Source: Cellulosimicrobium funkei (GTDB taxonomy: Bacteria > Actinomycetota > Actinomycetes > Actinomycetales > Cellulomonadaceae). From it: a stretch of 64,000 bases of DNA. The first letter of the stretch is position 1. Each line of letters opens with the position of its first letter. Made by a program: the position numbers and the translations under genes. The notes below the pieces were generated by a model that was given only the letters and a program-made list of their open reading frames with translations, was not told the DNA's origin and ran no database searches. Where the stretch lies: the NCBI RefSeq assembly GCF_001019615.1, contig NZ_JNBQ01000002.1, forward strand, positions 1 through 64,000, in the 5' to 3' direction. This document shows, piece after piece, positions 1 through 8,108 of the stretch.

Positions 1-18
1 CGTTCTGAGGGCCATGAC

Positions 19-60
19 GACAGCAACCTCGTGCTCGACCGCGCGCGACGTCGTGCTCGG
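19..60 (-). repeat. Intergenic mosaic palindrome, type A (partial, copy 1)
   Basis: This 42 bp stretch lies directly 3' of the minus-strand lipoprotein gene. Read on the minus strand it matches the element after purL (12082-12122) at about 36 of 41 bases, in the same orientation relative to its upstream gene. The word TCGTGCTC occurs at 29-36 and again at 51-58, 22 bp apart, and GACAGCAAC sits at 19-27. The rest of the element may lie beyond the window edge. The repeat is seen directly; a function as terminator or binding site is inference. Confidence 0.6.
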
Positions 61-80
61 CGCGGCACGGGCGCTGCCGG

Positions 81-1094
81 TCAGGTCGGGTTGCAGCGTG
101 CCGACATCGTGGCGAGCAGCCCGACGTCGGGCCGCCAGGGCTCGAGGTTCCACGTCGCCTTGTCCGGGGCGCCGACGGCGTGGCACACGAGCTGGTCGTG
201 CATCGTCGGGGTGTCGACCTCCGGCTCGGCGGCGACGAGCTGCGCCCACACGAGCTCCTGGCCCGCCTGCCCTGCGGCGCGCGCCCACGCGGTCGGGTCG
301 ACGGCGAGCGACCGCCCGCCCTCGCGCTCGCCCCAGTCGGTGCCCCGCAGCGCCTGCGTGCCGAGCGGCGCAACGACGTCCCACGCCGCGGTGGGGCCGG
401 CGCCCTCCGTCTCCGTCCCGACCGACGAGGTGCCCGACGACGTCCCGGCCGCGGGCAGGAGCGTCACCTCCGCGTGGCGCGCGTCGACGAGCACGACCCG
501 CACGCCCGGAGTTCCGGGCGAGGGCTCCTCCGTGCTGGCGCCCTCGTCGCCTGCCGCGTCGCCCAGGGCCGTGCCGTCACCGGGCCGTGCCCCGTGCGGA
601 CCGACGACGCGCGGTGCGCCGAACCCGCCGACGGGCGTGCCGCCGTCGTCCAGGACGGTCAGGGAGCCGTCGACGTGGCGCACGAGCGAGCCGTCCTCGA
701 CGGAGACCAGGGCCGGGGCGTCGGCGAGCACGAGCGCGACGTCCGACGCTCCCTCGTCGCCTGCCGCGACGGCCACGGCCGGAGCACTCTCGCCCGAGGC
801 GGTCGACGCGAGCGGAGGCGCCGCGATCTCGACGGTCACCGGTCCCGCGGGCATGCTCACGGCGTCGGGCTCCGCGGTGCTGTCGCCACGTGATCCCGCG
901 GTACCGGCGTCACCGGGATCCTCGGACGCGTCGTCCGTGCGCGTGGTCGTGACCGCGTCGGGGTCGGCCGTGGAGGCTCCGCCGTCGGGCGTGCACCCAG
1001 CGAGGGCGAGCGGTACCAGGAGACCGACGGCGAGCGCGCTCAGTGCCGTCGTCCGCGGCCGTCGTCGCGGACCGGTCCCGACGGGCCGGGTCAC
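81..1094 (-). CDS. Putative secreted lipoprotein of unknown function
   Basis: The 337-residue protein starts with a basic stretch (RRRPR, residues 10-14), a hydrophobic segment and a lipobox LALAGC with the lipid-modified cysteine at residue 34. A lipid-anchored extracytoplasmic protein is therefore likely. The mature part begins with a low-complexity Ser/Thr/Asp/Ala linker (about 35-80) followed by a globular part with few cysteines; I recognise no family. The GTG start overlaps the stop of the upstream NUDIX gene by 4 bases (GTGA), so the two genes are translationally coupled. A mosaic palindrome follows the stop codon. Function unknown. Confidence 0.75.
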   Translation of the reverse strand: MTRPVGTGPRRRPRTTALSALAVGLLVPLALAGCTPDGGASTADPDAVTTTRTDDASEDPGDAGTAGSRGDSTAEPDAVSMPAGPVTVEIAAPPLASTASGESAPAVAVAAGDEGASDVALVLADAPALVSVEDGSLVRHVDGSLTVLDDGGTPVGGFGAPRVVGPHGARPGDGTALGDAAGDEGASTEEPSPGTPGVRVVLVDARHAEVTLLPAAGTSSGTSSVGTETEGAGPTAAWDVVAPLGTQALRGTDWGEREGGRSLAVDPTAWARAAGQAGQELVWAQLVAAEPEVDTPTMHDQLVCHAVGAPDKATWNLEPWRPDVGLLATMSARCNPT

Positions 1095-1531
1095 GACGGC
1101 ACGGGGAGCAGGCCGGCCCAGCGGCGGCCGAGGTCGACGAGCCCCACGCGCGGGAGCGCGTCGACCTCGTCGGGCGTGAACCAGCCGACGTCGTCGGTCG
1201 ACTCGTCCTCCTCGACGCGCAGCTCGCCGCCCACCACGTGGGCGCTGTAGACGATCCGGACGGCGTGCAGCGCGCGGTCGCGGTCCTCCACCCGCAGGCG
1301 GTCGGCCGCGGCGACGACGATGCTGTCCACGCCGAGCAGGCCGTCGAGCTCGACGTCGTAGCCGGTCTCCTCGGCCACCTCGCGCACGGCCGCCGCCTCG
1401 GGGTGCTCGCCGGGGTCGATGCCGCCGCCGGGGAGGGTCCAGCCGCCGTGGTCCCCCTCGCTCCAGTGGGGGAGGAGCATCCTCCCGTCCTCGCGGACGA
1501 TCACGGCGTAGGCGGCGACGCGGATCTGCAT
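1091..1531 (-). CDS. NUDIX hydrolase
   Basis: The 146-residue protein carries the NUDIX box from about residue 36: GGGIDPGEHPE followed by REVAEETGY, matching GX5EX7REUXEEXGU. This motif binds divalent metal and hydrolyses nucleoside diphosphates linked to another group. The start ATG at 1531 gives MQIRVAAYAVI, a normal first beta strand for the family; an open frame continues 106 codons upstream but overlaps the PadR promoter and is not protein-like. It forms a two-gene operon with the lipoprotein and is divergent from the PadR gene. The exact substrate cannot be told from sequence. Confidence 0.88.
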   Translation of the reverse strand: MQIRVAAYAVIVREDGRMLLPHWSEGDHGGWTLPGGGIDPGEHPEAAAVREVAEETGYDVELDGLLGVDSIVVAAADRLRVEDRDRALHAVRIVYSAHVVGGELRVEEDESTDDVGWFTPDEVDALPRVGLVDLGRRWAGLLPVPS

Positions 1532-1584
1532 GGACCCATCATGCGCGACGGCCGTCGTCGCCCTGGGGTTGGCCCCAGGAGTCC

Positions 1585-1626
1585 TTGCGCAAGCAATCGT
1601 GATCGAATACTCTGAGCAAAGTATTC
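1585..1626 (+). promoter_or_regulatory. Candidate promoter and operator of the padR-like gene
   Basis: A 22 bp inverted repeat GAATACT-N8-AGTATTC occupies 1605-1626, ending 11 bp before the PadR start codon. A weak promoter fits over it: TTGCGC at 1585-1590, 17 bp spacer, TACTCT at 1608-1613. PadR proteins commonly repress their own promoters through AT-rich palindromes. The palindrome is seen; its use as the PadR operator is inference. Confidence 0.6.
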
Positions 1627-1637
1627 GGAGGTGAGCG

Positions 1638-2303
1638 ATGTCCCGTCGTCCTGTGTCCAACCCGCTCGCCCTCGCCGTGCTCGCGAGCCTGGCCGAGCGA
1701 CCCATGTACCCGTACGAGATCACGACGACCCTGCGCGAGCGGGGCAAGGACGACAGCATCCGGCTCAACTTCGGCTCGCTGTACTCCGTCATCAAGTCGC
1801 TCGAGAAGCACGGCTTCATCACGCCGTCGCACTCGGAGCGCGAGGGCAACCGCCCCGAGCGCGTCGTCTACGAGATCACGGAGGCGGGCAAGGTCGAGGC
1901 GGCCGCGTGGCTGCGCGAGCTGCTCGCCGTGCCGTCCAAGGAGTACCCGGACGTCGAGGCTGGGCTGTCGCTCATCGCCATGCTGTCGCCCGAGGAGGTC
2001 GCGGCGCTCCTGCGCGCGCGCCTCGCGTCGCTCGACAACGAGATCCGCACGCGCGACGCCGGGCTCACCGGCGCTGCCGCGGCCGGTCTTCCGGAGATCT
2101 TCCTCGTCGAGGCCGACTACCGGCTGGCCATGCTGCGCGCGGAGCGCGCCTGGATCGACCGGTTCGCCGCACGCCTGGAGGCGGGCGAGGTCGGTGGCCA
2201 GGACGGCTGGGCCGAGATGGCGCGGCTGCGCGCCGCGGGCGCGTCGCCCGAGGAGATCGAGGAGGTCGTGCGCCGCCACCTGCCCGCCGACCCCACCCCC
2301 TGA
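1638..2303 (+). CDS. PadR family transcriptional regulator
   Basis: The 221-residue protein has an N-terminal winged helix (about 8-85) typical of PadR: LALAVLASLAERPMYPYEI, then FGSLYSVIKSLEKHGFI and a Y-E-I-T wing. A C-terminal helical half (about 95-215), as in the Vir/AphA-like dimerisation domain, follows. PadR proteins with DrrAB-type exporters next to them usually sense the exported hydrophobic compound. The RBS GGAGG at 1627-1631 is well placed before ATG. The ABC exporter genes follow after a strong hairpin, so the regulator probably controls itself and the exporter. Confidence 0.9.
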   Translation: MSRRPVSNPLALAVLASLAERPMYPYEITTTLRERGKDDSIRLNFGSLYSVIKSLEKHGFITPSHSEREGNRPERVVYEITEAGKVEAAAWLRELLAVPSKEYPDVEAGLSLIAMLSPEEVAALLRARLASLDNEIRTRDAGLTGAAAAGLPEIFLVEADYRLAMLRAERAWIDRFAARLEAGEVGGQDGWAEMARLRAAGASPEEIEEVVRRHLPADPTP

Positions 2304-2350
2304 GACCACCGGCGCCGCTCGACCGAGCACGCGCCGGACGGAGAAAGAGT

Positions 2351-2382
2351 GGTGGCCCGGATGCGCCAACATCCGGGCCACC
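2351..2382 (+). terminator. Strong hairpin between padR-like gene and ABC exporter
   Basis: A perfect 13 bp stem GGTGGCCCGGATG (2351-2363) pairs with 2370-2382 across a 6 nt loop. No T-run follows, as is usual in very GC-rich actinobacteria. It may terminate or attenuate padR-like transcription ahead of the exporter genes. The gap 2304-2508 otherwise holds a second, weaker inverted repeat (CCCTCCC/GGGAGGG near 2441-2466) and the RBS AAGGAG (2496-2501). Confidence 0.65.
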
Positions 2383-2508
2383 GAGCCCGAGTCGTCCCGC
2401 CGGAACCGGCAGAACTGCTGCGTCAACAGTCACCCAGGGCCCTCCCATGCTAGCCGCGCGGGAGGGGCCACCCCCGGCGAGACGGCTCCCGACACAAGGA
2501 GCCTCATC

Positions 2509-3606
2509 GTGCCTTCCAGCACCCGTGCGCAGGAGACGGCGATCGACGCCGTCGACCTGCGCAAGACCTACCCGGGCGGCCGCGGCCGCCCGCCCGTGCA
2601 CGCGCTCGACGGCCTGTCGTTCGCCGTGCCCGCGGGCACCGTGTTCGCCCTGCTCGGCCCCAACGGGGCGGGCAAGTCGACGACCGCCAAGATCCTCACG
2701 ACGCTCAGCCGCGCCGACTCCGGCACGGCGACGGTCGCGGGGATCGACGTCGCACGCCACCCCGAGCGCGTGCGGCGGGCGATCGGGTACGTCGCGCAGA
2801 AGCCCGTGACCGACCCGATGGACAGCGGTCGCGAGAACCTCGTCCTCGCGGGCCGGCTCCAGGGCCTCGGCGCGCGTGACGCCCGCGCCCGGGCGACCGA
2901 GCTCCTCGAGCGGTTCTCCCTCACGGACGCGGCCGACCGGCTCGTGAAGACGTACAGCGGCGGCATGGCGCGCAAGCTCGACGTCGCGATGGGGATCGTG
3001 CACCGCCCGCGGGTCCTGTTCCTCGACGAGCCGACGACCGGGCTCGACCCCGAGGCGCGCGCCGAGATGTGGGCGGAGATCGAGCGCATGACGGCGCGCG
3101 AGAGCATGACGATCCTCCTCACCACGCACTACCTGGAGGAGGCCGACCGCCTCGCCGCGAACCTCGCGATCGTCGACCACGGCCGCGTCGCGGTCGCGGG
3201 GACACCCGACGCGCTGAAGGACGAGCTGCGCGGCGACGGGATCGTCGTCGAGCTCGCGGCCCCGACCGTCGCGGCGTCCGGGCTGCCCGACGGCGGTGCC
3301 GCCCTCGTAGCCCGCGTCACCGCCGCGGTCGGCGTGTGCGCGGGAGTCCGCGACGTGCACGTCGAGGGCAGGACCCTGCGGGCCCGCGCCGACTCGGGCG
3401 CCGTCGCGCTGCCCACCGTCCTCACCGCGCTCGACGCCGCGGGCCTCCCCGTCGCGTCCGCGACGCTCGCCCGCCCCAGCCTCGACGACGTGTACCTGCG
3501 GCACACGGGCCGCCCGTTCGCGGCCGCGCAGTCCTCCGCGGACGCTACGGTCGGGGGCGGCTCGGGCGCAGATGCCGGCGCGACCGTCGAGGGGGTGGCG
3601 GCATGA
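2509..3606 (+). CDS. DrrA-type ABC exporter, ATP-binding protein
   Basis: The 365-residue ATPase has Walker A GPNGAGKST (about residues 48-56), signature YSGGMARKLD, Walker B VLFLDEPTTGLD and the switch motif TTHYLEEAD. The C-terminal third resembles the DUF4162-like extension of daunorubicin-resistance DrrA proteins. The GTG at 2509 was chosen because AAGGAG lies 7 bp before it; the frame opens upstream but through noncoding palindromes. The gene overlaps the permease by 4 bases (ATGA). With the permease it would export a drug, lipid or antibiotic-like compound; the substrate is unknown. Confidence 0.88.
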   Translation: MPSSTRAQETAIDAVDLRKTYPGGRGRPPVHALDGLSFAVPAGTVFALLGPNGAGKSTTAKILTTLSRADSGTATVAGIDVARHPERVRRAIGYVAQKPVTDPMDSGRENLVLAGRLQGLGARDARARATELLERFSLTDAADRLVKTYSGGMARKLDVAMGIVHRPRVLFLDEPTTGLDPEARAEMWAEIERMTARESMTILLTTHYLEEADRLAANLAIVDHGRVAVAGTPDALKDELRGDGIVVELAAPTVAASGLPDGGAALVARVTAAVGVCAGVRDVHVEGRTLRARADSGAVALPTVLTALDAAGLPVASATLARPSLDDVYLRHTGRPFAAAQSSADATVGGGSGADAGATVEGVAA

Positions 3607-4391
3607 CCGCCGTCGTGCACACCGGGCTGCTCACCGCCCGGGCGCTGCGCCAGGGCGCGCGCATCCCCGTGTTCATGGTCATGAACCTCGTGCAGCCCAT
3701 GATCTGGCTGCTGCTGTTCGGCCAGCTCTTCCGGTCGGTCGTGGAGATCCCCGGGTTCTCCACGGGCGGGACGTACCTCGAGTTCATCACGCCGGGTGTC
3801 GTCATGATGACGGCGATGTTCGGCGCCGCCTGGGCCGGGACGTCGTACGTGCAGGACATGGACCGGGGCGTCATGGACCGCTTCCTCACGTCGCCGGCGT
3901 CGCGCGGCGCGCTCATGGCGTCGACGATGATCTACCAGGCCGTCATCGCGGTGGGGCAGGCGCTGGTCGTGCTCGCGGTCGCGTGGCTGTGCGGGGCGCG
4001 GTTCGGCAGCACGCCCGGCGAGACGACGCTCGGCGTCCTGGCCCTGCTGCTCGCGGTCGTGCTGCTCACGGCCCTGTTCTCGGCGCTGAGCAACGCCATG
4101 GCCCTGCTCACCGGCCAGCAGGAGGCGCTCATCGGCATCTCGCAGCTCATCACGCTGCCGCTCATGTTCCTGTCCTCGGCCGTGATGGACACGAGCCTGT
4201 CCGCCGACTGGGTCGCCGACGTCGCGCGGTACAACCCGTTCGACTGGGCCGTCGTCGCCGGGCGCGAGGCGCTCGCCGCGTCCCCCGACTGGGGCGTCGT
4301 GTGGGGACGGCTCGGGCTGCTGGCGCTCGCGGCGGTCGTCATGGGCTGGCTCGCGACGCAGGCCTTCCGCACCCGCCAGCGCTCGGCCTGA
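3603..4391 (+). CDS. DrrB-type ABC-2 exporter permease
   Basis: This 262-residue membrane protein has six predicted hydrophobic segments and the ABC-2 pattern of DrrB/NodJ permeases: a conserved region near YVQDMDRGVMDRFLTSP between the second and third segments and a late NPFDWAVVAGREA motif. It begins inside the stop codon of the ATPase gene, so the pair forms one exporter. Dimers of ATPase and permease are known to pump hydrophobic drugs out of actinobacteria. The transcription unit ends in a symmetric hairpin shared with the convergent permease gene. Confidence 0.88.
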   Translation: MTAVVHTGLLTARALRQGARIPVFMVMNLVQPMIWLLLFGQLFRSVVEIPGFSTGGTYLEFITPGVVMMTAMFGAAWAGTSYVQDMDRGVMDRFLTSPASRGALMASTMIYQAVIAVGQALVVLAVAWLCGARFGSTPGETTLGVLALLLAVVLLTALFSALSNAMALLTGQQEALIGISQLITLPLMFLSSAVMDTSLSADWVADVARYNPFDWAVVAGREALAASPDWGVVWGRLGLLALAAVVMGWLATQAFRTRQRSA

Positions 4392-4400
4392 CGCCGCGCG

Positions 4401-4439
4401 CGACGTCCGCCCGAGGCCCACGGCCGCGGGCGGACGTCG
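4401..4439. terminator. Bidirectional terminator between convergent genes
   Basis: Arms CGACGTCCGCCCG (4401-4413) and its perfect complement (4427-4439) flank a 13 nt loop. It starts 9 bp after the ABC permease stop and ends 4 bp before the stop of the convergent APC permease, so it can serve both strands. Confidence 0.75.
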
Positions 4440-4443
4440 TCGC

Positions 4444-5931
4444 TCAGCGGGACCGGGCGTCGCTGTCGGGGTCGTCCTCGACCTCGTCCTCGAGGCGGGA
4501 GACGTCGGAGAACGCGATCTGGCGGTGCCGCACCGAGCGGTTGTACAGCCACGTGACGAACGAGAGCAGGACCCCCAGGCCGACGAGCGCGCCCGCGATG
4601 ACGTACTGCTCCTGCTGCTCCGCGCTGCGCGCCCACGGTCCGGCGAGGTACGCGCACGTGAGCGCCCCGAGGACGGCGAGCCACGTGCGCGTGCGGAAGT
4701 GCTGGTGGTCCACGTGGTCGCGGCGCAGCACGAGGAGCGCGACGTTGACGATCGTGAAGACGACGAGCAGGAGCAGCGACGTCGTGCCGCCGAGCAGCGC
4801 GATCGCGTTGGTGCCCGACTCCGTCCCCGACTGCCGCACCACGTACACGATGAGCGCGAACGCGATGGCCGTCGTGACGAGGATCGACACCCACGGCGTC
4901 CGCCGGAACGGGTGCACCTGGCCGAACGCGCGCGGCAGCACGCCCTGGTTCGCCATGCCGTAGAGCAGGCGGGACGCCATGAGCATGTTGATGAGCGCCG
5001 AGTTCGCGACCGCGAACATGCCGATGAACGGGAAGACCGTGTCGAACGGCAGGTTCGGCGCCCCGGCCGCCACGACCTGCGTGAGCGCCGATCCCTTCGA
5101 GTCGTCCACGAGGTCTCCGACGGGGACGAGCGCGACGGCGGTGATCGCGACGAGCACGTAGATCGCGCCCGTGATCGACAGCCCGGTGAGCATCATGCGC
5201 GGGAAGTCTCGCACGGGGTTCTTGCACTCCTCGGCCATGTTCACCGAGTCCTCGAACCCGACCATGGCGAAGAACGCGAGCGTCGTCGCCGCCGTCACGG
5301 CGAGGAACACGCTCTTGTCGTCCGCGCTCTCGAACACCACGACCCGGGAGAAGTCGGCACGGCCCTGCGTCGTCGCCCACAGCCCGACGAAGATCACGAG
5401 CAGCAGGCCGGACAGCTCGACGAGCGACAGCACGACGTTCGCCCGGACGCTCTCGCCGACGCCGCGGAAGTTGACGAGCGCGACGAGGGCCATGAAGCCG
5501 AGGGCGATGAGGAGCCTGCCGTCGCCGCCCGTCGGGAGCTCGAGCCCGAACCCGTCGGAGACGAACCCCGCGAACGCGTTGGACGCCGTCGACGCCGACG
5601 TGATGCCCGAGCTCATGACCATGAACGCGACCACGAACGTCAGCAGGTGGATGCCGAACGCCTTGTGCGTGTAGAGCGCCGCGCCGGCGGCGCTCGGGTA
5701 CTTGGTGACGAGCTCGAGGTAGGAGAACGCGGTGATCGTCGCGACCACGAACGCGAGCAGGAACGGCAGCCACGCCGCCCCGCCGACCTCGCCCGCGACC
5801 TGGCCCGTGAGCGCGTACACGCCTGTGCCGAGGATGTCCCCGACGATGAACAGGAGCAGGAGCTTGGGCCCCATGACGCGCTTGAGCTCCGGCTGCTGCC
5901 GTTCCTCCGTGCGACCCGCGGTCTGGCTCAT
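4444..5931 (-). CDS. APC superfamily amino acid permease
   Basis: The 495-residue protein has about twelve hydrophobic segments. It starts in family style, with GPKLLLLFIVGDILGTGVYAL in TM1 (the unwound GDILGTG helix binds substrate) and contains FAMVGFEDSVNMAEECKNP in the TM6 region, as in cationic or neutral amino acid transporters. The ATG at 5931 is preceded by AGGGAG about 7 bp upstream; the longer open frame beyond it runs antisense through the EamA gene. The acidic C-terminal tail is probably cytoplasmic. It likely moves an amino acid across the membrane by proton coupling or exchange; which one is unclear. Confidence 0.88.
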   Translation of the reverse strand: MSQTAGRTEERQQPELKRVMGPKLLLLFIVGDILGTGVYALTGQVAGEVGGAAWLPFLLAFVVATITAFSYLELVTKYPSAAGAALYTHKAFGIHLLTFVVAFMVMSSGITSASTASNAFAGFVSDGFGLELPTGGDGRLLIALGFMALVALVNFRGVGESVRANVVLSLVELSGLLLVIFVGLWATTQGRADFSRVVVFESADDKSVFLAVTAATTLAFFAMVGFEDSVNMAEECKNPVRDFPRMMLTGLSITGAIYVLVAITAVALVPVGDLVDDSKGSALTQVVAAGAPNLPFDTVFPFIGMFAVANSALINMLMASRLLYGMANQGVLPRAFGQVHPFRRTPWVSILVTTAIAFALIVYVVRQSGTESGTNAIALLGGTTSLLLLVVFTIVNVALLVLRRDHVDHQHFRTRTWLAVLGALTCAYLAGPWARSAEQQEQYVIAGALVGLGVLLSFVTWLYNRSVRHRQIAFSDVSRLEDEVEDDPDSDARSR

Positions 5932-5993
5932 GAGAGGCTCCCTCGCGTCTCGACGTCCCGAACCTCCATAGAACCCCCGGCCGCGGTCTCCTG

Positions 5994-7052
5994 TCAGCGC
6001 GAACGAGCGCGTGTCGCCCCCGGGCTGCCGAACCCGGCCCTGTCGCCGGGAACCTCGCCGAGCCCGGGGTTGTCGCCGGGTTCGGCCGTGTGGGGCGCGA
6101 CAACCCCGGGTTCGGCGCGTGTCGGGCGTGCGGCACGCGGTCGCCGGCGCAGGACGCCCGTCGTCGTCGCGACGCCCAGCAGCAGGACGACGCCGCCCAC
6201 GAGCTCTGCCGCGTTCGGCACCTCGTCGAGCACGACCCACGCGGCGAGCATCCCGACGGGCGGCACGAGCATCGTGAACGGCACCACCGCAGACGCCGGG
6301 TGCCGGGCGAGCAGCGTGTTCCAGATCCCGTAGCCCACGAGGCTCGCGAGCCAGGCGGTGTACAGGGTCGACACGACGGGGGCGAGCGTGAGGTGCGTGA
6401 GCGCGTGCCCGACGGCGGCCGGCCCGTCCAGCGCGAGGGACAGCCCGAGCATGGGGACGGGCACGACGAGCGCCGACCACACCGTCATCGACAGCCCGTC
6501 GAGACCGGGCCGCGAGGGAGAGCCGTGGTGCGCCGAGGGAGAGCCCTGGTCGCGGCGGAGCCCGGCGCGTCGGGCGATCACGTTGCCCACCGCCCACGAC
6601 GCCGCGGCGGCGAGCGTCACGACGAACGCGAGGGCCGGCGTCGACGCGCTGCGCCCCACGCCGACCACGACGAGCCCGGCGGCGCCGACGAGCACGCCGA
6701 CGAGCTGCGAGCGCGTCGGGACCTCGCGCAGCGCGGCGGCGGCGAACAGCACGGTGAGCCCGACCTGGGCCTGGAGCACGAGGGACGCGAGCCCGGCGGG
6801 CATGCCGAGCGCGAGCGCGGTGTAGAGGAGGCCGAACTGGCCGAGGCTCATGAACGTGCCGACGAGCAGCACGTCCCGCCAGCGCGCGCGGGGCCGCGGG
6901 ACGAGGAAGATCGCCGGGACGAGCACGACGAGGAAGCGCAGGGCGACGAAGAGCGTCGGCGGCATGTCGCCGAGGCCGAGGTCGATGACGACGAAGTTGA
7001 CGCCCCAGACGACGGCGACGAGGACGGCGAGGAGGGACGAGCGCAGGGGCAT
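5994..7052 (-). CDS. EamA/DMT family transporter with repeat-encoded C-terminus
   Basis: The 352-residue protein holds ten hydrophobic segments in two EamA repeats (about 5-140 and 175-300), as in drug/metabolite exporters such as RhtA and YdcZ-like proteins. The hydrophobic part ends near residue 300. Residues of roughly 312-342 are encoded by the mosaic palindrome at 6027-6117 and give a Gly/Pro-rich tail (AEPGVVAPHTAEPGDNPG) unlike the family. The start ATG at 7052 gives a signal-anchor-like first helix. It is divergent from the LysR gene, whose product is the likely regulator. Amino acid or metabolite export is a reasonable guess. Confidence 0.85.
   Translation of the reverse strand: MPLRSSLLAVLVAVVWGVNFVVIDLGLGDMPPTLFVALRFLVVLVPAIFLVPRPRARWRDVLLVGTFMSLGQFGLLYTALALGMPAGLASLVLQAQVGLTVLFAAAALREVPTRSQLVGVLVGAAGLVVVGVGRSASTPALAFVVTLAAAASWAVGNVIARRAGLRRDQGSPSAHHGSPSRPGLDGLSMTVWSALVVPVPMLGLSLALDGPAAVGHALTHLTLAPVVSTLYTAWLASLVGYGIWNTLLARHPASAVVPFTMLVPPVGMLAAWVVLDEVPNAAELVGGVVLLLGVATTTGVLRRRPRAARPTRAEPGVVAPHTAEPGDNPGLGEVPGDRAGFGSPGATRARSR
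6027..6117. repeat. Intergenic-type mosaic palindrome, type B (copy 1), read as coding
   Basis: Arms of 21 bp (6056-6076 and 6097-6117) match with one mismatch around CCCGGGGTTGTCGC. A further left copy of the word begins at 6027, 30 bp before the second at 6057 (GCCGAACCCGG versus GCCGAGCCCGG). The core is shared with the element at 13260-13321. Here the upstream gene's reading frame runs through the element to a stop at 5994-5996. Confidence 0.7.
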
Positions 7053-7077
7053 GGGTACGAGGGTGCGCCCTGCGCAT

Positions 7078-7106
7078 CGTGCACGTCCAGCGCACGGTCG
7101 TGCACG
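7078..7106. promoter_or_regulatory. Candidate LysR binding sites
   Basis: Two copies of the palindromic octamer CGTGCACG (7078-7085 and 7099-7106) are 21 bp apart, two helical turns, in the 90 bp gap between divergent eamA-like and lysR-like genes. LysR regulators usually bind paired sites in such gaps. The spacing and repeats are seen; the binding is inference. Confidence 0.5.
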
Positions 7107-7130
7107 GTTCCCGGTAGCGCTGCTTCCCGA

Positions 7131-7136
7131 TAGCCT
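7131..7136 (+). promoter_or_regulatory. Extended -10 hexamer TAGCCT, leaderless start
   Basis: TAGCCT ends 6 nt before the ATG at 7143 and there is no Shine-Dalgarno sequence. The spacing predicts that transcription starts at or next to the A of ATG. Confidence 0.6.
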
Positions 7137-7142
7137 GGGGGC

Positions 7143-8108
7143 ATGATCGACCTCGCCGCCGTGGACGCCCTGCTCGCCGTCGAGCGCACCGGGACCGTGC
7201 ACGCCGCCGCGCGCGACCTCGGGTACACGCCGTCGGCCGTCTCGCAGCAGGTCAAGCGCCTGGAACGCGACCTCGGCGCGCGCCTGCTCGACCGGGAGGG
7301 GCGCGGCGTCGTCCTCACGGCCGCCGGCCGGCGCGTGGTCGAAGAGGGGCGCGCGCTGCGCGAGCAGGTCGAGTCGCTGCGCGCCCGACTCCACGACGCC
7401 GGAGCCCGACCCACCGGGACCGTGCGGCTCGGGTCGTTCTCGACGGCCGTGCGCGGCGTCGTCGCCCCCCTCGTCGCGCGGGTGCGCGAGGACGTCCCGG
7501 ACCTGCGGCTCGTCGTCGAGGAGGCCGAGCCGTGGGACGCGGTGGCGGCCGTCGCGGCGGGCACGCTGGACCTCGCGCTCGTGCACCACTGGGAGGGCGT
7601 CGGCCTCGCGCTCCCCCCGAGCCTGCGCGCCGAGGAGCTCTTCCGCGACGAGGCCGACGTGCTCGTGCACGCGTCGAGCCCGCTCGCGAGCAGGCCGGCG
7701 CTCACCCCGCCGGACCTGCTCGACGAGACCTGGGTCTGCACGCCCGACGGCACGATCTGCTACGAGTGGTTCTGCCACATGTTCGCGCGCGAGCCGCGCG
7801 TCCCGCGCATCGACTTCCGGTGCCTCGAGTTCGCGTCGCAGGTCGAGGTCGTGGCCCAGGGCCTCGCCGTCGCGCTCGTGCCGCGCCTCGGGCGCGGCCC
7901 GCTGCCGTCCGACGTCGTCGCGGTCCCCGTGCGCGAGCCCGTCCCGACCCGCCCGGTGACGGTCGTGTGGCGCGCGACCATGACCGACTCCCCGGCGGTG
8001 CGCTACCTGCGGGAGCGGCTGCGCTCCGGAGGAACCCCGGGCGGGCGTCGGCCGTTGGGCATCGCGAGCGCACCCGCCACCGCACCGACCGACGAAGGGG
8101 CACGATGA
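7143..8108 (+). CDS. LysR family transcriptional regulator
   Basis: The 321-residue protein has a winged helix-turn-helix at 1-60 (AARDLGYTPSAVSQQVKRLERDLGARLLDREGRG) and a periplasmic-binding-like effector domain (about 90-290). It matches the LysR group often found beside EamA exporters, which act on amino acids or metabolites. It probably binds the paired CGTGCACG sites in the divergent gap. Translation appears leaderless. A 4-base overlap (ATGA) couples it to the small membrane protein gene downstream. Confidence 0.9.
   Translation: MIDLAAVDALLAVERTGTVHAAARDLGYTPSAVSQQVKRLERDLGARLLDREGRGVVLTAAGRRVVEEGRALREQVESLRARLHDAGARPTGTVRLGSFSTAVRGVVAPLVARVREDVPDLRLVVEEAEPWDAVAAVAAGTLDLALVHHWEGVGLALPPSLRAEELFRDEADVLVHASSPLASRPALTPPDLLDETWVCTPDGTICYEWFCHMFAREPRVPRIDFRCLEFASQVEVVAQGLAVALVPRLGRGPLPSDVVAVPVREPVPTRPVTVVWRATMTDSPAVRYLRERLRSGGTPGGRRPLGIASAPATAPTDEGAR

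Noticed and set aside
1532-1849. N-terminal extension of the NUDIX frame
   Set aside because: It crosses the PadR promoter and lies antisense to the PadR gene; the NUDIX fold starts at residue 1 of the shorter form.
6027-6086. Tandem 30 bp repeats as CRISPR units
   Set aside because: Only two degenerate copies without spacers, and they are part of a palindrome.
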